DNA of 64,000 nt. Origin: Streptomyces chartreusis. GTDB taxonomy: Bacteria > Actinomycetota > Actinomycetes > Streptomycetales > Streptomycetaceae. Under the pieces are notes generated by a model. That model was not told the DNA's origin. It saw only the letters and a program-made list of their open reading frames with translations, and did not search any database. This document shows positions 7,310-15,552 of the stretch, one piece after another. How positions within the stretch are numbered: the stretch's first letter is position 1; each line of letters opens with the position of its first letter. The stretch is from NCBI RefSeq assembly GCF_008704715.1, contig NZ_CP023689.1:6510001-6574000 (forward strand), given 5' to 3'. Both the position numbers and the translations under genes were made by a program.

Positions 7310-10059
7310 CCGCGCGGACAGACGCCCCGGACGGGCGGGCCGAGCAAAGCTCTCAGGAACCGGCCGGGCAGGGCCGGGAGTGGTACCGGCTGTCGGCGCC
7401 GGACGTCGCCGCCGCGCTCGAAGTCGATCCGGCCACGGGACTGTCCTCGGCGCGGGCGGCGGAGCTGCTGCGGACGCACGGTCCGAACGCGCTGCCCGAG
7501 GAGAAGCCGCTGCCGGGCTGGAAGCGCTATCTCGCGCAGTACCGCAGCTATATGCAGCTGGTCCTGGTGGCCGCCGCCGTGGTGTCCCTGGTGATCAAGG
7601 AGTGGACCACCGGGGTGCTGCTGCTGGTGCTGACCGTCCTCAACGCGGTGGTCGGCATGCGGCAGGAGGGCAAGGCGGAGAGCGCCATGAACGCCCTCAA
7701 GTCGATGATGAAGGCGACCGCCCGGGTGCGCAGGGACGGCGCCGAGTCCGAGATCCCGGCGGAGGAGGTCGTCGTCGGCGACGTCGTGCTCGTCGCCGCC
7801 GGGGACGAGGTGCCGGCCGACGGCCGCATCGTCCAGGCCAACGCCCTCCAGATCGACGAGTCGGCGCTGACCGGCGAGAGCGTGCCCGCCGCCAAGGACG
7901 CCGGCCCGCTGACCGGCGACGACCTGGGGCCGGGGGACCGGACGAACATGGCGTTCATGAACACGCCGGTCACCCACGGCAGCGCGACGGTGCTGGTCAC
8001 GGGCACGGGGGCGGGCACGGAGCTCGGCCGTATCTCCGGAATGCTCTCTGCGACGCCGCGCGAGGCCTCCCCGCTGACCCGGGAGCTGGACCGGCTCACC
8101 CTGTGGATCACGGGCGCGGCCGGACTGACGATGATCGTGATGTTCGTGCTCGGACGCAGCCGCGACGAGGCGTGGGACGCGCTGTTCGTGAGCGCCGTGT
8201 CCCTGGCCATCGCCGCCATCCCGGAGGCCCTGCCCACCGTCACGCAGACCATCCTCTCGATCGGCGGCATCGATCTCGCCCGGCGCGAGGCGATCGTGAA
8301 GGACCTGCCGTCGGTGGAGTCGCTGGGGTTCACCTCGGCCATCAACTCCGACAAGACCGGCACGCTCACCATGAACCAGATGACGGTCGTGGAGGTGCTC
8401 GACCCGGGCGACCGCTACACCGTCTCCGGCACCGGGTACGGCCTGGACGGCAGGATCCACCACGCCGTCGGCAGCGCGCCGGACATCGAGGACGCGATCC
8501 TGCCGTACCTGGTCGCCTGCGACGCGAAGCTCGTGGACGGCCGGGTCGTCGGCGACCCCACCGAGGGCGCCCTGCTGGTGCTCGGCCACAAGGCCGGCCT
8601 GGACATCGACGCGACCAGGGAACGGTTCCCCCGGCTGGCCACGCTGCCCTTCGACCCCTCGTACAAGCTGATGGCCACCTTCAACTCGGCCACGGACGCG
8701 GCGGGCCGGCCCGTGGTGCGGTGCTTCGTGAAGGGAGCCGCGCCGGCCGTGACCGGCCGGGCGGCCACCGCCCTTGCGCAGGGCAGGTCCGTCCCGTGGA
8801 ACGACCGGGCGCGCGGGCGGGCCCAGGAGCACATCGAACGTATGGGAGGCGAGGGCCTGCGCGTGATGGCAGCCGCGCGGCGCGACCTCGACCCCACGAC
8901 GTTCGACCCGGACGGGGACCTGCTCGGATACGTCACCGACCTGGAGATGACCAGCCTCGTCGGCATGGTCGACCCGCCGCGCGAGGAGTCGCGGACCGCG
9001 GTGGCCGACGCCCAGTCCGCCCATATCCGGGTGCGGATGGTGACCGGCGACGACGTCGTCACGGGTGCCGCCATCGCACGGCAGCTCGGGATCGAGGGCG
9101 AGGCCGTCCTCGGCGCGGAGTTCGCCGCCCTGCCGGAGAACGAGCGGCTCGCCCGGATCGACGACATCGGCGTGGTCGGCCGGGTCGCCCCCGAGCACAA
9201 GGTGCTGCTCGCCGACACGCTGAAGAAGAAGGGCCATGTGGTGGCCATGACCGGCGACGGCGTCAACGACGCCCCGGCCATCAAGGCGGCGGACGTCGGG
9301 ATCGCCATGGGATCCGGCACGGACGTCGCCAAGAACGCCGGACGCATGGTGCTGGCCGACGACAACTTCGCGACGATCGTCTACGCCGTCGAGCAGGGCC
9401 GCAAGATCTACGACAACCTCACCAAGTACATCCGCTTCGTGCTCGTGCTCCTCGTCGTGTTCGTGCTGACGTTCCTCGGCGCGACCCTGTTCAACATCGC
9501 CTCCGGTGAACCCTTCACTCCGGCGCAGGTGCTGTGGATCCACTTCTTCGTCAACGCGGCCTTCGGCTTCGCGCTCGGCTTCGACCGGCAGAGCCCGGGG
9601 CTGATGGAGCGCCGGCCGCGCCCGCGTGGCGAACCGGTCCTGACGAAGAGCGTGATGATCACGGTCGGGCTGTCCGGCCTTGCCATCACCATCGGCCTGC
9701 TCTCCATGATCCAGCTGGGCGAGTCCCACTTCGACAGCGTGAAGGTCGGCCAGTCGATGGCGTTCACGTCCTTCGCGCTCTGCCTGATCGTGGCCGCGCT
9801 GGAATGCCGCAGCGAGACGGACACCGTGCTGACCACCGCCAGCTTCGACAGCAAGCAGATGAACTGGGCCATGCTCGTCGAGTTCATCCTCGCGATCATG
9901 GTGACCCAGATGGACGCCTTCAACCGCCTCCTCGGTACGACGGAACTGGAGCTGCGGGAGTTCGCCTGGACCCTGATCCCACCGCTCGCCCTGCTCGCGC
10001 TGTGGGAGCTCGGCAAGTTCCTGGTACGACGCCGCAGCGCGCCGGCCCCGCGGAGGTGA
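7306..10059 (+). CDS. P2-type cation-transporting ATPase
   Basis: 917 residues with all hallmarks of P-type ATPases: N-terminal cation-ATPase domain (about 20-90), actuator loop with SALTGES near residue 190, phosphorylation site DKTGTLT with Asp about 349, nucleotide-binding domain 350-600, hinge TGDGVNDAPAIKAADVGIAMG near 648-668, and C-terminal helices (about 700-910). The M4 motif is PEALPT, close to the PEGLP of Ca2+ and Na+/H+ pumps rather than the CPC of heavy-metal pumps, so a P2 pump for calcium or another light cation is likely. It is coupled by ATGA to the polyphosphate kinase upstream, the only clear hint of a link to polyphosphate. Confidence 0.9.
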   Translation: MTARTDAPDGRAEQSSQEPAGQGREWYRLSAPDVAAALEVDPATGLSSARAAELLRTHGPNALPEEKPLPGWKRYLAQYRSYMQLVLVAAAVVSLVIKEWTTGVLLLVLTVLNAVVGMRQEGKAESAMNALKSMMKATARVRRDGAESEIPAEEVVVGDVVLVAAGDEVPADGRIVQANALQIDESALTGESVPAAKDAGPLTGDDLGPGDRTNMAFMNTPVTHGSATVLVTGTGAGTELGRISGMLSATPREASPLTRELDRLTLWITGAAGLTMIVMFVLGRSRDEAWDALFVSAVSLAIAAIPEALPTVTQTILSIGGIDLARREAIVKDLPSVESLGFTSAINSDKTGTLTMNQMTVVEVLDPGDRYTVSGTGYGLDGRIHHAVGSAPDIEDAILPYLVACDAKLVDGRVVGDPTEGALLVLGHKAGLDIDATRERFPRLATLPFDPSYKLMATFNSATDAAGRPVVRCFVKGAAPAVTGRAATALAQGRSVPWNDRARGRAQEHIERMGGEGLRVMAAARRDLDPTTFDPDGDLLGYVTDLEMTSLVGMVDPPREESRTAVADAQSAHIRVRMVTGDDVVTGAAIARQLGIEGEAVLGAEFAALPENERLARIDDIGVVGRVAPEHKVLLADTLKKKGHVVAMTGDGVNDAPAIKAADVGIAMGSGTDVAKNAGRMVLADDNFATIVYAVEQGRKIYDNLTKYIRFVLVLLVVFVLTFLGATLFNIASGEPFTPAQVLWIHFFVNAAFGFALGFDRQSPGLMERRPRPRGEPVLTKSVMITVGLSGLAITIGLLSMIQLGESHFDSVKVGQSMAFTSFALCLIVAALECRSETDTVLTTASFDSKQMNWAMLVEFILAIMVTQMDAFNRLLGTTELELREFAWTLIPPLALLALWELGKFLVRRRSAPAPRR

Positions 10060-10126
10060 CGCCCCAGGCCTGCCGAACGGGGGAGCCCCGGGTGCGCACG
10101 GGTGGGGCGCGTTCGAGCCTGGTGCC

Positions 10127-11581
10127 ATGAGCATTCGCCCCTGGGTCATCGTCGAGGCACCGGACAGCCGCGGGCTTCGCCGGGTGACCAGGGGCAGCGA
10201 GACGGTGGGCGGCGCCTGGTCACCGAGTGACCTGCGCCGAATACTGCGACGTCTCGACTTCCCGGACGACGTCGACCTGGACGACACCGCGTTCATCTGC
10301 TGGCGCGGAGGCGACAGCGGTACGTGGCCCGACCGGCCGTGGCGAAGACGCGCGACCCTCGTCGTGATGACCGTCGGACTGCTGGCCTCCATGGTGCTCA
10401 GCGCGCTGGTCGGCTGGCCGGACGCCGCCGGGGCGCTCACCTTCGCCCAGCGCATGACCGGGGTCCTCTTCATGTTGACGGGCCTGGTGCAGGGCGTGGC
10501 CGCGGCGATGGCGCTCGACTACTGGGGGAGACGGCAGTTCAGGATGTCCGGGGCGATCGTCCTGCTCGGGGTGCTCATCGCGCTGGCCACGGACAGCCTG
10601 CTGCTCTTCATGTGGCTGGAGGAGACGGAGTACACGCCGTACCTGCTGATGTTCCTGCCGCTGTGGTGCTGGTCCGTCTGGGCGCTCGTGGTCCTGGTAC
10701 GGGAGGACTGCTGGAAGGGAGTGCCACGCCCGAAGAGATTCGCGGCCGGGGTGGTCGTCACCGCACTCCTGACCGGAGTGAGCCTGGCGTACTCGACCAT
10801 GTACCAGCCGGCGGCGGCCCCGATGCACCTGTCCCTCCAGGCGAAGTTCGGGGCGGCACGGGCGGATCGAGGGGTGCCCTTCGTCCATGTCCCGCTGTCT
10901 CTCCACATGAAGAACACCGGCGGAATTCCCGTCTACGTCACCAATGACATCTACACGGTCCGCGGCAGAGACGCCACGTACTCCGAGTTCCGTGGAAACC
11001 AGGACATGTTGCGGGAGTGGAGAGAGAGCGCGGGGCGGGGAACCACGCTCGGGGAAGTGGAGCGTTATGCGGATGACCTCAGAGGGACCATCATCAGCAG
11101 CGGCCATGTCTACGGACCCGGCACATGGCTCGAGGTCGGGCAGGAATACTCCGTCGAGCACGTTTTCCAGATTCCCAAGGAGGCACCTTTCGGGACCGTC
11201 GCCGTCACCATGCAGGTCTCCTACATGAGGAAGGACCGGGGAAAGCTGGACGTGGACAAGTTCAAGAATCCTCATTACACATGGCGGCCGAGCGAGGAGG
11301 GGTACTACTGCCGCTGGGAGTCGTGCGGGCAGCAGCTCGTCTACAGCGGGCGGGTCCGGCACAACAACAACCTCATCAACGTGACCCGCAAGCCCCGCTT
11401 CCTGTGGGCGACCTGGGTACCGGGGCGGCGGCCTCTCGCCGCTGTCTCATCCCTTTCTCACTGGAAAAGTGGGTTGTCAGCGAATGAAGTAAGAAGGGAG
11501 CAGGACAGATACGGCGCTGCGAGGGTTCGGGTCGAGGCCGAGGTCCCGGTCACGGAACTGCTCAGATCCGCCGGTCTTTGA
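10127..11581 (+). CDS. Hypothetical multi-pass membrane protein
   Basis: 484 residues, no family recognised. The first 75 residues are soluble and acidic/basic mixed. Four to five hydrophobic segments follow (about 78-98, 108-130, 140-160, 168-190 and 205-225). The C-terminal 250 residues are soluble and probably extracytoplasmic, containing VPFVHVPLSLHMKNTGGIPVYV and a KNTG immunoglobulin-like pattern. No ribosome binding site stands out at the ATG 10127. The GC content drops in the last 500 bases compared with neighbours, suggesting mosaic ancestry. The gene converges on the next one with only 20 bases between stops. Confidence 0.6.
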   Translation: MSIRPWVIVEAPDSRGLRRVTRGSETVGGAWSPSDLRRILRRLDFPDDVDLDDTAFICWRGGDSGTWPDRPWRRRATLVVMTVGLLASMVLSALVGWPDAAGALTFAQRMTGVLFMLTGLVQGVAAAMALDYWGRRQFRMSGAIVLLGVLIALATDSLLLFMWLEETEYTPYLLMFLPLWCWSVWALVVLVREDCWKGVPRPKRFAAGVVVTALLTGVSLAYSTMYQPAAAPMHLSLQAKFGAARADRGVPFVHVPLSLHMKNTGGIPVYVTNDIYTVRGRDATYSEFRGNQDMLREWRESAGRGTTLGEVERYADDLRGTIISSGHVYGPGTWLEVGQEYSVEHVFQIPKEAPFGTVAVTMQVSYMRKDRGKLDVDKFKNPHYTWRPSEEGYYCRWESCGQQLVYSGRVRHNNNLINVTRKPRFLWATWVPGRRPLAAVSSLSHWKSGLSANEVRREQDRYGAARVRVEAEVPVTELLRSAGL

Positions 11582-11601
11582 CGACGGCCCTCGCTGCCCT
11601 G

Positions 11602-13089
11602 CTACTCCGAGTCGTCGCTGTCGCCCCAGTCCCCCACTATGACTCCTCGATCCTCGAGGTACTGGGCGGACTGCTTGCAATGGGCTGCCGAGCGTCCCCC
11701 GATGTCCGTGTTCAGCTCATCCACTCGCACGAAATCGGCAAAGCTGACGATGAGGTCCGCGACGACGAAGGGGGCATGGGTGTTCTGGTCGTTGCGCAGG
11801 AAGGCACGGATGTCGAGCATGCTCTTCTCATCGGCGCTGGCCTTCCAGAAGTCCTTGACTCCCACGCTGTCCCAGCTCTGCGGAGTCAGGTCCTCCAGCC
11901 CATTCGAGAGTCTCCGCTCCGAGACGGTATTGAATATCGCGTTGGCGCACCCTTCGGCGGCATCGCCGAGCGGGGCGTTAGTCGACTCCTGATCCGCGGC
12001 GGCCTTCCGCTGTTCGTCCTTCATACGGGCGGTCTGCCTCCGCATCTCGCCTCGGGCCTCGGACTGCTCCTCCTGCGAGGAATCGGGGTCGCTCGCCCGC
12101 CTCATCTCCCGTCCCGTCCGCTCGGAACGGTTCAAAAGCTCCCGTTGATTTCCGGAGCCACTCTCCTGCTGCCCGGCCATGTTCGAGCCGGTGCCGTCCT
12201 GGGGCCGGGCTGAGTCGACGAGGTAGACGATCGACGCACTCAAGGTCACTCCTGTGCGTCCCGTCTCTCCGCCGCCGTTGGTGTGCTCCATGGCGTAGTT
12301 CAGGTCTTCGACGATCGTCGCCAGTTGCTTCCGTACCTTCTGCGGTGTGTCCGTATCGGCGATCATGCCCAGGGCGGAAGTCGTCCGCGTCGACACCATG
12401 AAGAGCCTCGACCGGTCCTCGGCCGGCACATCCGGCTCCTGACCGGCCTCCAGCGCGGCCGTCACCTGCTTCACGAGCCGGGTCAGCTGATCCCGCACCC
12501 CGCCCGGTGTGCCGGCGTCGGCGATGACACCCAGCGTCGAGGCCAGCGCCTCGGCGCTCTCGGTGACCGCGCCTCGGTCCTGGGGCGTCGTCTCCGGGGC
12601 GGCGACTGCCCGGAGCATGCCGGTCAGTGAGTCGACGGACGACTTGAGCTCCTCGGGCACGTCGTCGCGCCGCGCGTTCAGAGTCGCCGTCACCTCTGCG
12701 ACCGCCCGGATCTGCTCCGGCGGAGGCTCGGTCCGCCCGCCACCATCGGTGGCCTCACTTGACGGCTGCTCAGTGGGCGTCGTGCCGTCCGGACTTGTCG
12801 CATCGTCCGGTGTGGACTCGGCCGGCGCAGAAGGAGGCGTGGAATCGGGCGTGGGCGTATACGAAGGGGTGGGGGTCTCCTCCGTCGGGGTGGACGGGGT
12901 CAGCGGCGAGGACGGAGTGGGCGGGGTGGGCGGGGTGGTCTGAGCGGTGGCGGGTGCGCCCGGTCTGTCCGCGGGGGGTGTCTGCTGTGCCGCCATCGCA
13001 GTCGTCAGGCCCGCCGGCAACGCGAGTGCCGCGGCCAGGACGGATGCGTGAACCCTGTGGAAGACATGTCGCCTGATGGTTCTGGCCAT
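11602..13089 (-). CDS. Secreted protein with Thr/Pro-rich linker and duplicated ADxxTPxxVRxQL module
   Basis: 495 residues. An N-terminal signal peptide is clear: basic MARTIRRHVFHR, a hydrophobic stretch, and AMA-A cleavage near residue 34. A Thr/Pro/Ser linker fills about 36-125. Two similar helical modules follow at about 185-214 (TLGVIADAGTPGGVRDQL) and 239-268 (ALGMIADTDTPQKVRKQL). A hydrophilic Gln/Glu/Arg-rich stretch covers about 290-375, and the last 110 residues have two cysteines and no known motif. Long plus-strand frames opposite it are shadows. Role unknown; the linker suggests cell-wall passage. Confidence 0.6.
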   Translation of the reverse strand: MARTIRRHVFHRVHASVLAAALALPAGLTTAMAAQQTPPADRPGAPATAQTTPPTPPTPSSPLTPSTPTEETPTPSYTPTPDSTPPSAPAESTPDDATSPDGTTPTEQPSSEATDGGGRTEPPPEQIRAVAEVTATLNARRDDVPEELKSSVDSLTGMLRAVAAPETTPQDRGAVTESAEALASTLGVIADAGTPGGVRDQLTRLVKQVTAALEAGQEPDVPAEDRSRLFMVSTRTTSALGMIADTDTPQKVRKQLATIVEDLNYAMEHTNGGGETGRTGVTLSASIVYLVDSARPQDGTGSNMAGQQESGSGNQRELLNRSERTGREMRRASDPDSSQEEQSEARGEMRRQTARMKDEQRKAAADQESTNAPLGDAAEGCANAIFNTVSERRLSNGLEDLTPQSWDSVGVKDFWKASADEKSMLDIRAFLRNDQNTHAPFVVADLIVSFADFVRVDELNTDIGGRSAAHCKQSAQYLEDRGVIVGDWGDSDDSE

Positions 13090-13292
13090 GATGGTTCCCG
13101 ATGCGCTGTGCGCGGTACCGCATCAACTGTTGGCCGACCCGGGCCTCTCCAATCCACTGTTCACCCCCTGCGCGCATCCCGCAATGCGAACGCCCCGCCC
13201 CGGGCCGGGTGTTGCCTGAGGCGTGCCGGAAGCCCGAAATAGTTGTGAGGTGCAATGGGATCCGGACAGGCGGCTCCGGCGTCTAGACGGAT

Positions 13293-14414
13293 ATGGACCT
13301 TGATAAGCCACCGGCTCGGCAGCAGCAGCAACAGGCGCCCGAGGGGTGTCTTGCCGTCGCGATCCGGGTGCCCGTGCGGATCGTCGTGCTCGTGCTGGTC
13401 GTGCCGGTGCGGATGGCGTGGGACGCCCTCGTCGTCGCCGGTCGCTTCCTGAACGACACGGTGCTCCGGCCGGTGGGCCGGGCGCTGCTGTGGCTCGGCC
13501 GGGCGGTGTTCGTGTGGCCGTTCGTGGCGCTGTGGCGGTACGTCGTGGTGCCGGTCGCCAAGGGCCTCGCCTGGCTGGGGAACGTGCTCTTGGTCATACC
13601 CCTGGTGTGGCTGTACCGGTACGTGCTGACTCCCGTCGGGCACGCGTGCGCGTGGGTCGCGCGCGGGATCGGCGCGGGGCTGACATGGCTGTACGCGCGC
13701 GTGCTCACGCCCATCGGCCACGCCGTGCTCTGGGTACTCAAGGGGCTCGGCGCGGTGCTCGCCGCCATCGGGCTCGGGGTGTTCGGCGCCATGGCCTGGC
13801 TGGCGCGGTACCTCCTCGTCGTACCCGCCCTGTGGCTGTACGAGTGGGTCCTCACACCGGTCGGCCATGCCCTCGCCTGGTGCGCGAAGGGCGTCGCGTG
13901 GCTCGTGAGCACAGTCGTCACGGGCATCGGCATCGCCCTGTACTGGATCGTGCGCGTACTGCTCGTGCTGCCCGCGCTGGGCCTGTACCGCTGGGTCCTC
14001 ACGCCCATCGGCCGGGTGCTCGCCGTCGTCGGCAGGGAGATCTGGGACGCCCTCGGGCACGCCTGGCGGATCGCCGGCCACATCTCGCTCGCCGTCGGCC
14101 GGTTCCTCGCGAGCGTCTTCCGGTGGACCTTCGTCGAGCCGGTGCGCTGGGTGTACCGCACGGTGCTCACACCCGTCGGGCACGTCGTGCGGGACGCGGT
14201 GCTGCGACCCGTCGCCGAAGCGGCGCGCAGCGTGGGCCGGGCCACCCGGCAGGCCCTCGCCGCCGCCGGGGAGTCCGTACGGCAGGCGCGCGCCGACTTC
14301 CGGCGGATGCTGTTCGGGGAGTCCCGGGAGCGTGAAGCCGTGCCCGTGCGGGAACCTCGGGGCCGCGAGACACGTACTCTTGGTAGCAGTACGACCGCTC
14401 TCACGAAGGACTGA
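13293..14414 (+). CDS. Membrane protein built of repeated VLTPVGH units
   Basis: 373 residues with a very regular repeat. The 15-residue unit Y-x-x-V-L-T-P-V/I-G-H-x-x-x-W-V occurs cleanly at about 108-122, 134-148, 183-197, 232-246 and 288-302, and in degenerate form at 54-68 (NDTVLRPVGRALLWL), 81-95 and 301-315. Hydrophobic stretches alternate with the Pro-Gly corners, so it is probably an integral or membrane-lying protein with a basic C-terminal tail. I know of no functional assignment. It immediately precedes the TIGR03936-family gene: the ribosome binding site GAAGGA (14404-14409) for that gene lies inside this gene's last codons, so the two form an operon with the downstream rne cluster likely. 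Confidence 0.7.
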   Translation: MDLDKPPARQQQQQAPEGCLAVAIRVPVRIVVLVLVVPVRMAWDALVVAGRFLNDTVLRPVGRALLWLGRAVFVWPFVALWRYVVVPVAKGLAWLGNVLLVIPLVWLYRYVLTPVGHACAWVARGIGAGLTWLYARVLTPIGHAVLWVLKGLGAVLAAIGLGVFGAMAWLARYLLVVPALWLYEWVLTPVGHALAWCAKGVAWLVSTVVTGIGIALYWIVRVLLVLPALGLYRWVLTPIGRVLAVVGREIWDALGHAWRIAGHISLAVGRFLASVFRWTFVEPVRWVYRTVLTPVGHVVRDAVLRPVAEAARSVGRATRQALAAAGESVRQARADFRRMLFGESREREAVPVREPRGRETRTLGSSTTALTKD

Positions 14415-14462
14415 ACGACACTGGGCAAGCGACAGCCCGAAGGCCCGCCGCCCGCACCCGCG

Positions 14463-15290
14463 GTGCAGCGCATCCGACTGCGCTACACCAAGCGCGGCCG
14501 CCTCCGGTTCACCAGCCACCGTGACTTCCAGCGCGCCTTCGAGCGTGCGCTGCGCCGTGCCGAGGTGCCGATGGCGTACTCGGCGGGGTTCACGCCGCAT
14601 CCGAAGGTGTCGTACGCCAATGCCGCACCCACCGGCACGGGCAGTGAGGCGGAATATCTGGAGATCGCCCTCACCGAGGCGCGTGATCCGGAGCAGCTGA
14701 GAGCACTCCTCGACGAGTCGCTGCCCACCGGGCTCGACATCGTGGACGCGGTCGAGGCCCGGGTCTCCGGGCTCGCCGACCGGCTCACGGCGTCCGTCTG
14801 GGAGCTGCGGCTCGACGGTGTGGACCCGGCCGACGCCGCGCGAGCGGTCGCCGCCTTCGACGCCGCCGAGTCCGTCGAGGTCCAGCGCATGACCAAGAAC
14901 GGCGTGCGCACCTTCGACGCCCGCCCCGCGGTCGTCGAACTGGAAAGCACCGACGCGACGGACGCCAAAGACGCAGCAGCCGCGTCAGGCGCTTCGGACA
15001 CAACTGAAACGCACAGTTCCCAGGCTGATAGGCCGACCGACCAGCCCTGTGCGATACTGCGGCTGGTTGTTCGGCACGTGACGCCTGCCGTACGACCCGA
15101 CGACGTCCTGTCCGGTCTCCGCGCCGTGGCCGACCTGGCGCCGCCGGTCCCCGCAGCGGTGACCAGGCTGGCGCAGGGGCTGTTCGATGAAGAGACCGGC
15201 ACGGTGACCGACCCGCTCGCGCCCGACCGCGAGGCAGCGACGGCCCCAACCGAGGCCGAGCCCGCTGCCGCCGCGACGGCGCCGGCGTAA
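14463..15290 (+). CDS. TIGR03936/DUF2344 family protein (radical-SAM-associated)
   Basis: 275 residues from GTG 14463. The N-terminal segment VQRIRLRYTKRGRLRFTSHRDFQRAFERALRRAEVPMAYSAGF is the hallmark of DUF2344, a family usually adjacent or fused to a radical SAM protein (TIGR03960) and located in front of RNase E/G and L21. Here no radical SAM gene precedes it. The C-terminal 80 residues are Ala/Pro/Thr-rich and probably disordered. The true start may be CTG 14421, which is in frame, lies 11 bases after GAAGGA and would add a 14-residue leader (LGKRQPEGPPPAPA); GTG 14463 has no ribosome binding site. The biochemical role is not established. Confidence 0.82.
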   Translation: MQRIRLRYTKRGRLRFTSHRDFQRAFERALRRAEVPMAYSAGFTPHPKVSYANAAPTGTGSEAEYLEIALTEARDPEQLRALLDESLPTGLDIVDAVEARVSGLADRLTASVWELRLDGVDPADAARAVAAFDAAESVEVQRMTKNGVRTFDARPAVVELESTDATDAKDAAAASGASDTTETHSSQADRPTDQPCAILRLVVRHVTPAVRPDDVLSGLRAVADLAPPVPAAVTRLAQGLFDEETGTVTDPLAPDREAATAPTEAEPAAAATAPA

Positions 15291-15386
15291 GGAAGGTTCC
15301 GCGCAGGGACGTACGTCGAAGCGCAGCCCTCGTACTCGGGAGCCACCTGGGTCGGGCAGCGCACCGACCAGAAGACTTTCGCCAGG

Positions 15387-15407
15387 CCGTACGCATGAGG
15401 CGTACGG
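15387..15407 (+). other. Hairpin in the rne leader
   Basis: CCGTACGC-ATGAG-GCGTACGG forms a perfect 8-bp stem with a five-base loop, about 145 bases upstream of the rne start in a 262-base gap (15291-15552) that has no credible gene. There is no T-run after it, so it is not an obvious terminator. RNase E is known in enterobacteria to control its own mRNA through leader structures; whether this hairpin plays that role here is speculation. Confidence 0.45.
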
Positions 15408-15552
15408 AACCGGCGAGACAGGACACAGAGAGCTCCCGTGCGGCGCCCGCGCCCCGGACGGCGGCAGTCGCGCACCGCGCGAGCCGCGGACGTCACCGGC
15501 ATGCCGCCGGACCAGGCGCGGCGCCCGGGAGCCTGACGGGAGAAACGCCCGC

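Noticed and set aside
11578..12213. Plus-strand open frame of 211 codons antisense to the secreted protein gene
   Set aside because: The minus frame has a signal peptide and ordered composition; the plus frame has no ribosome binding site and no motif.
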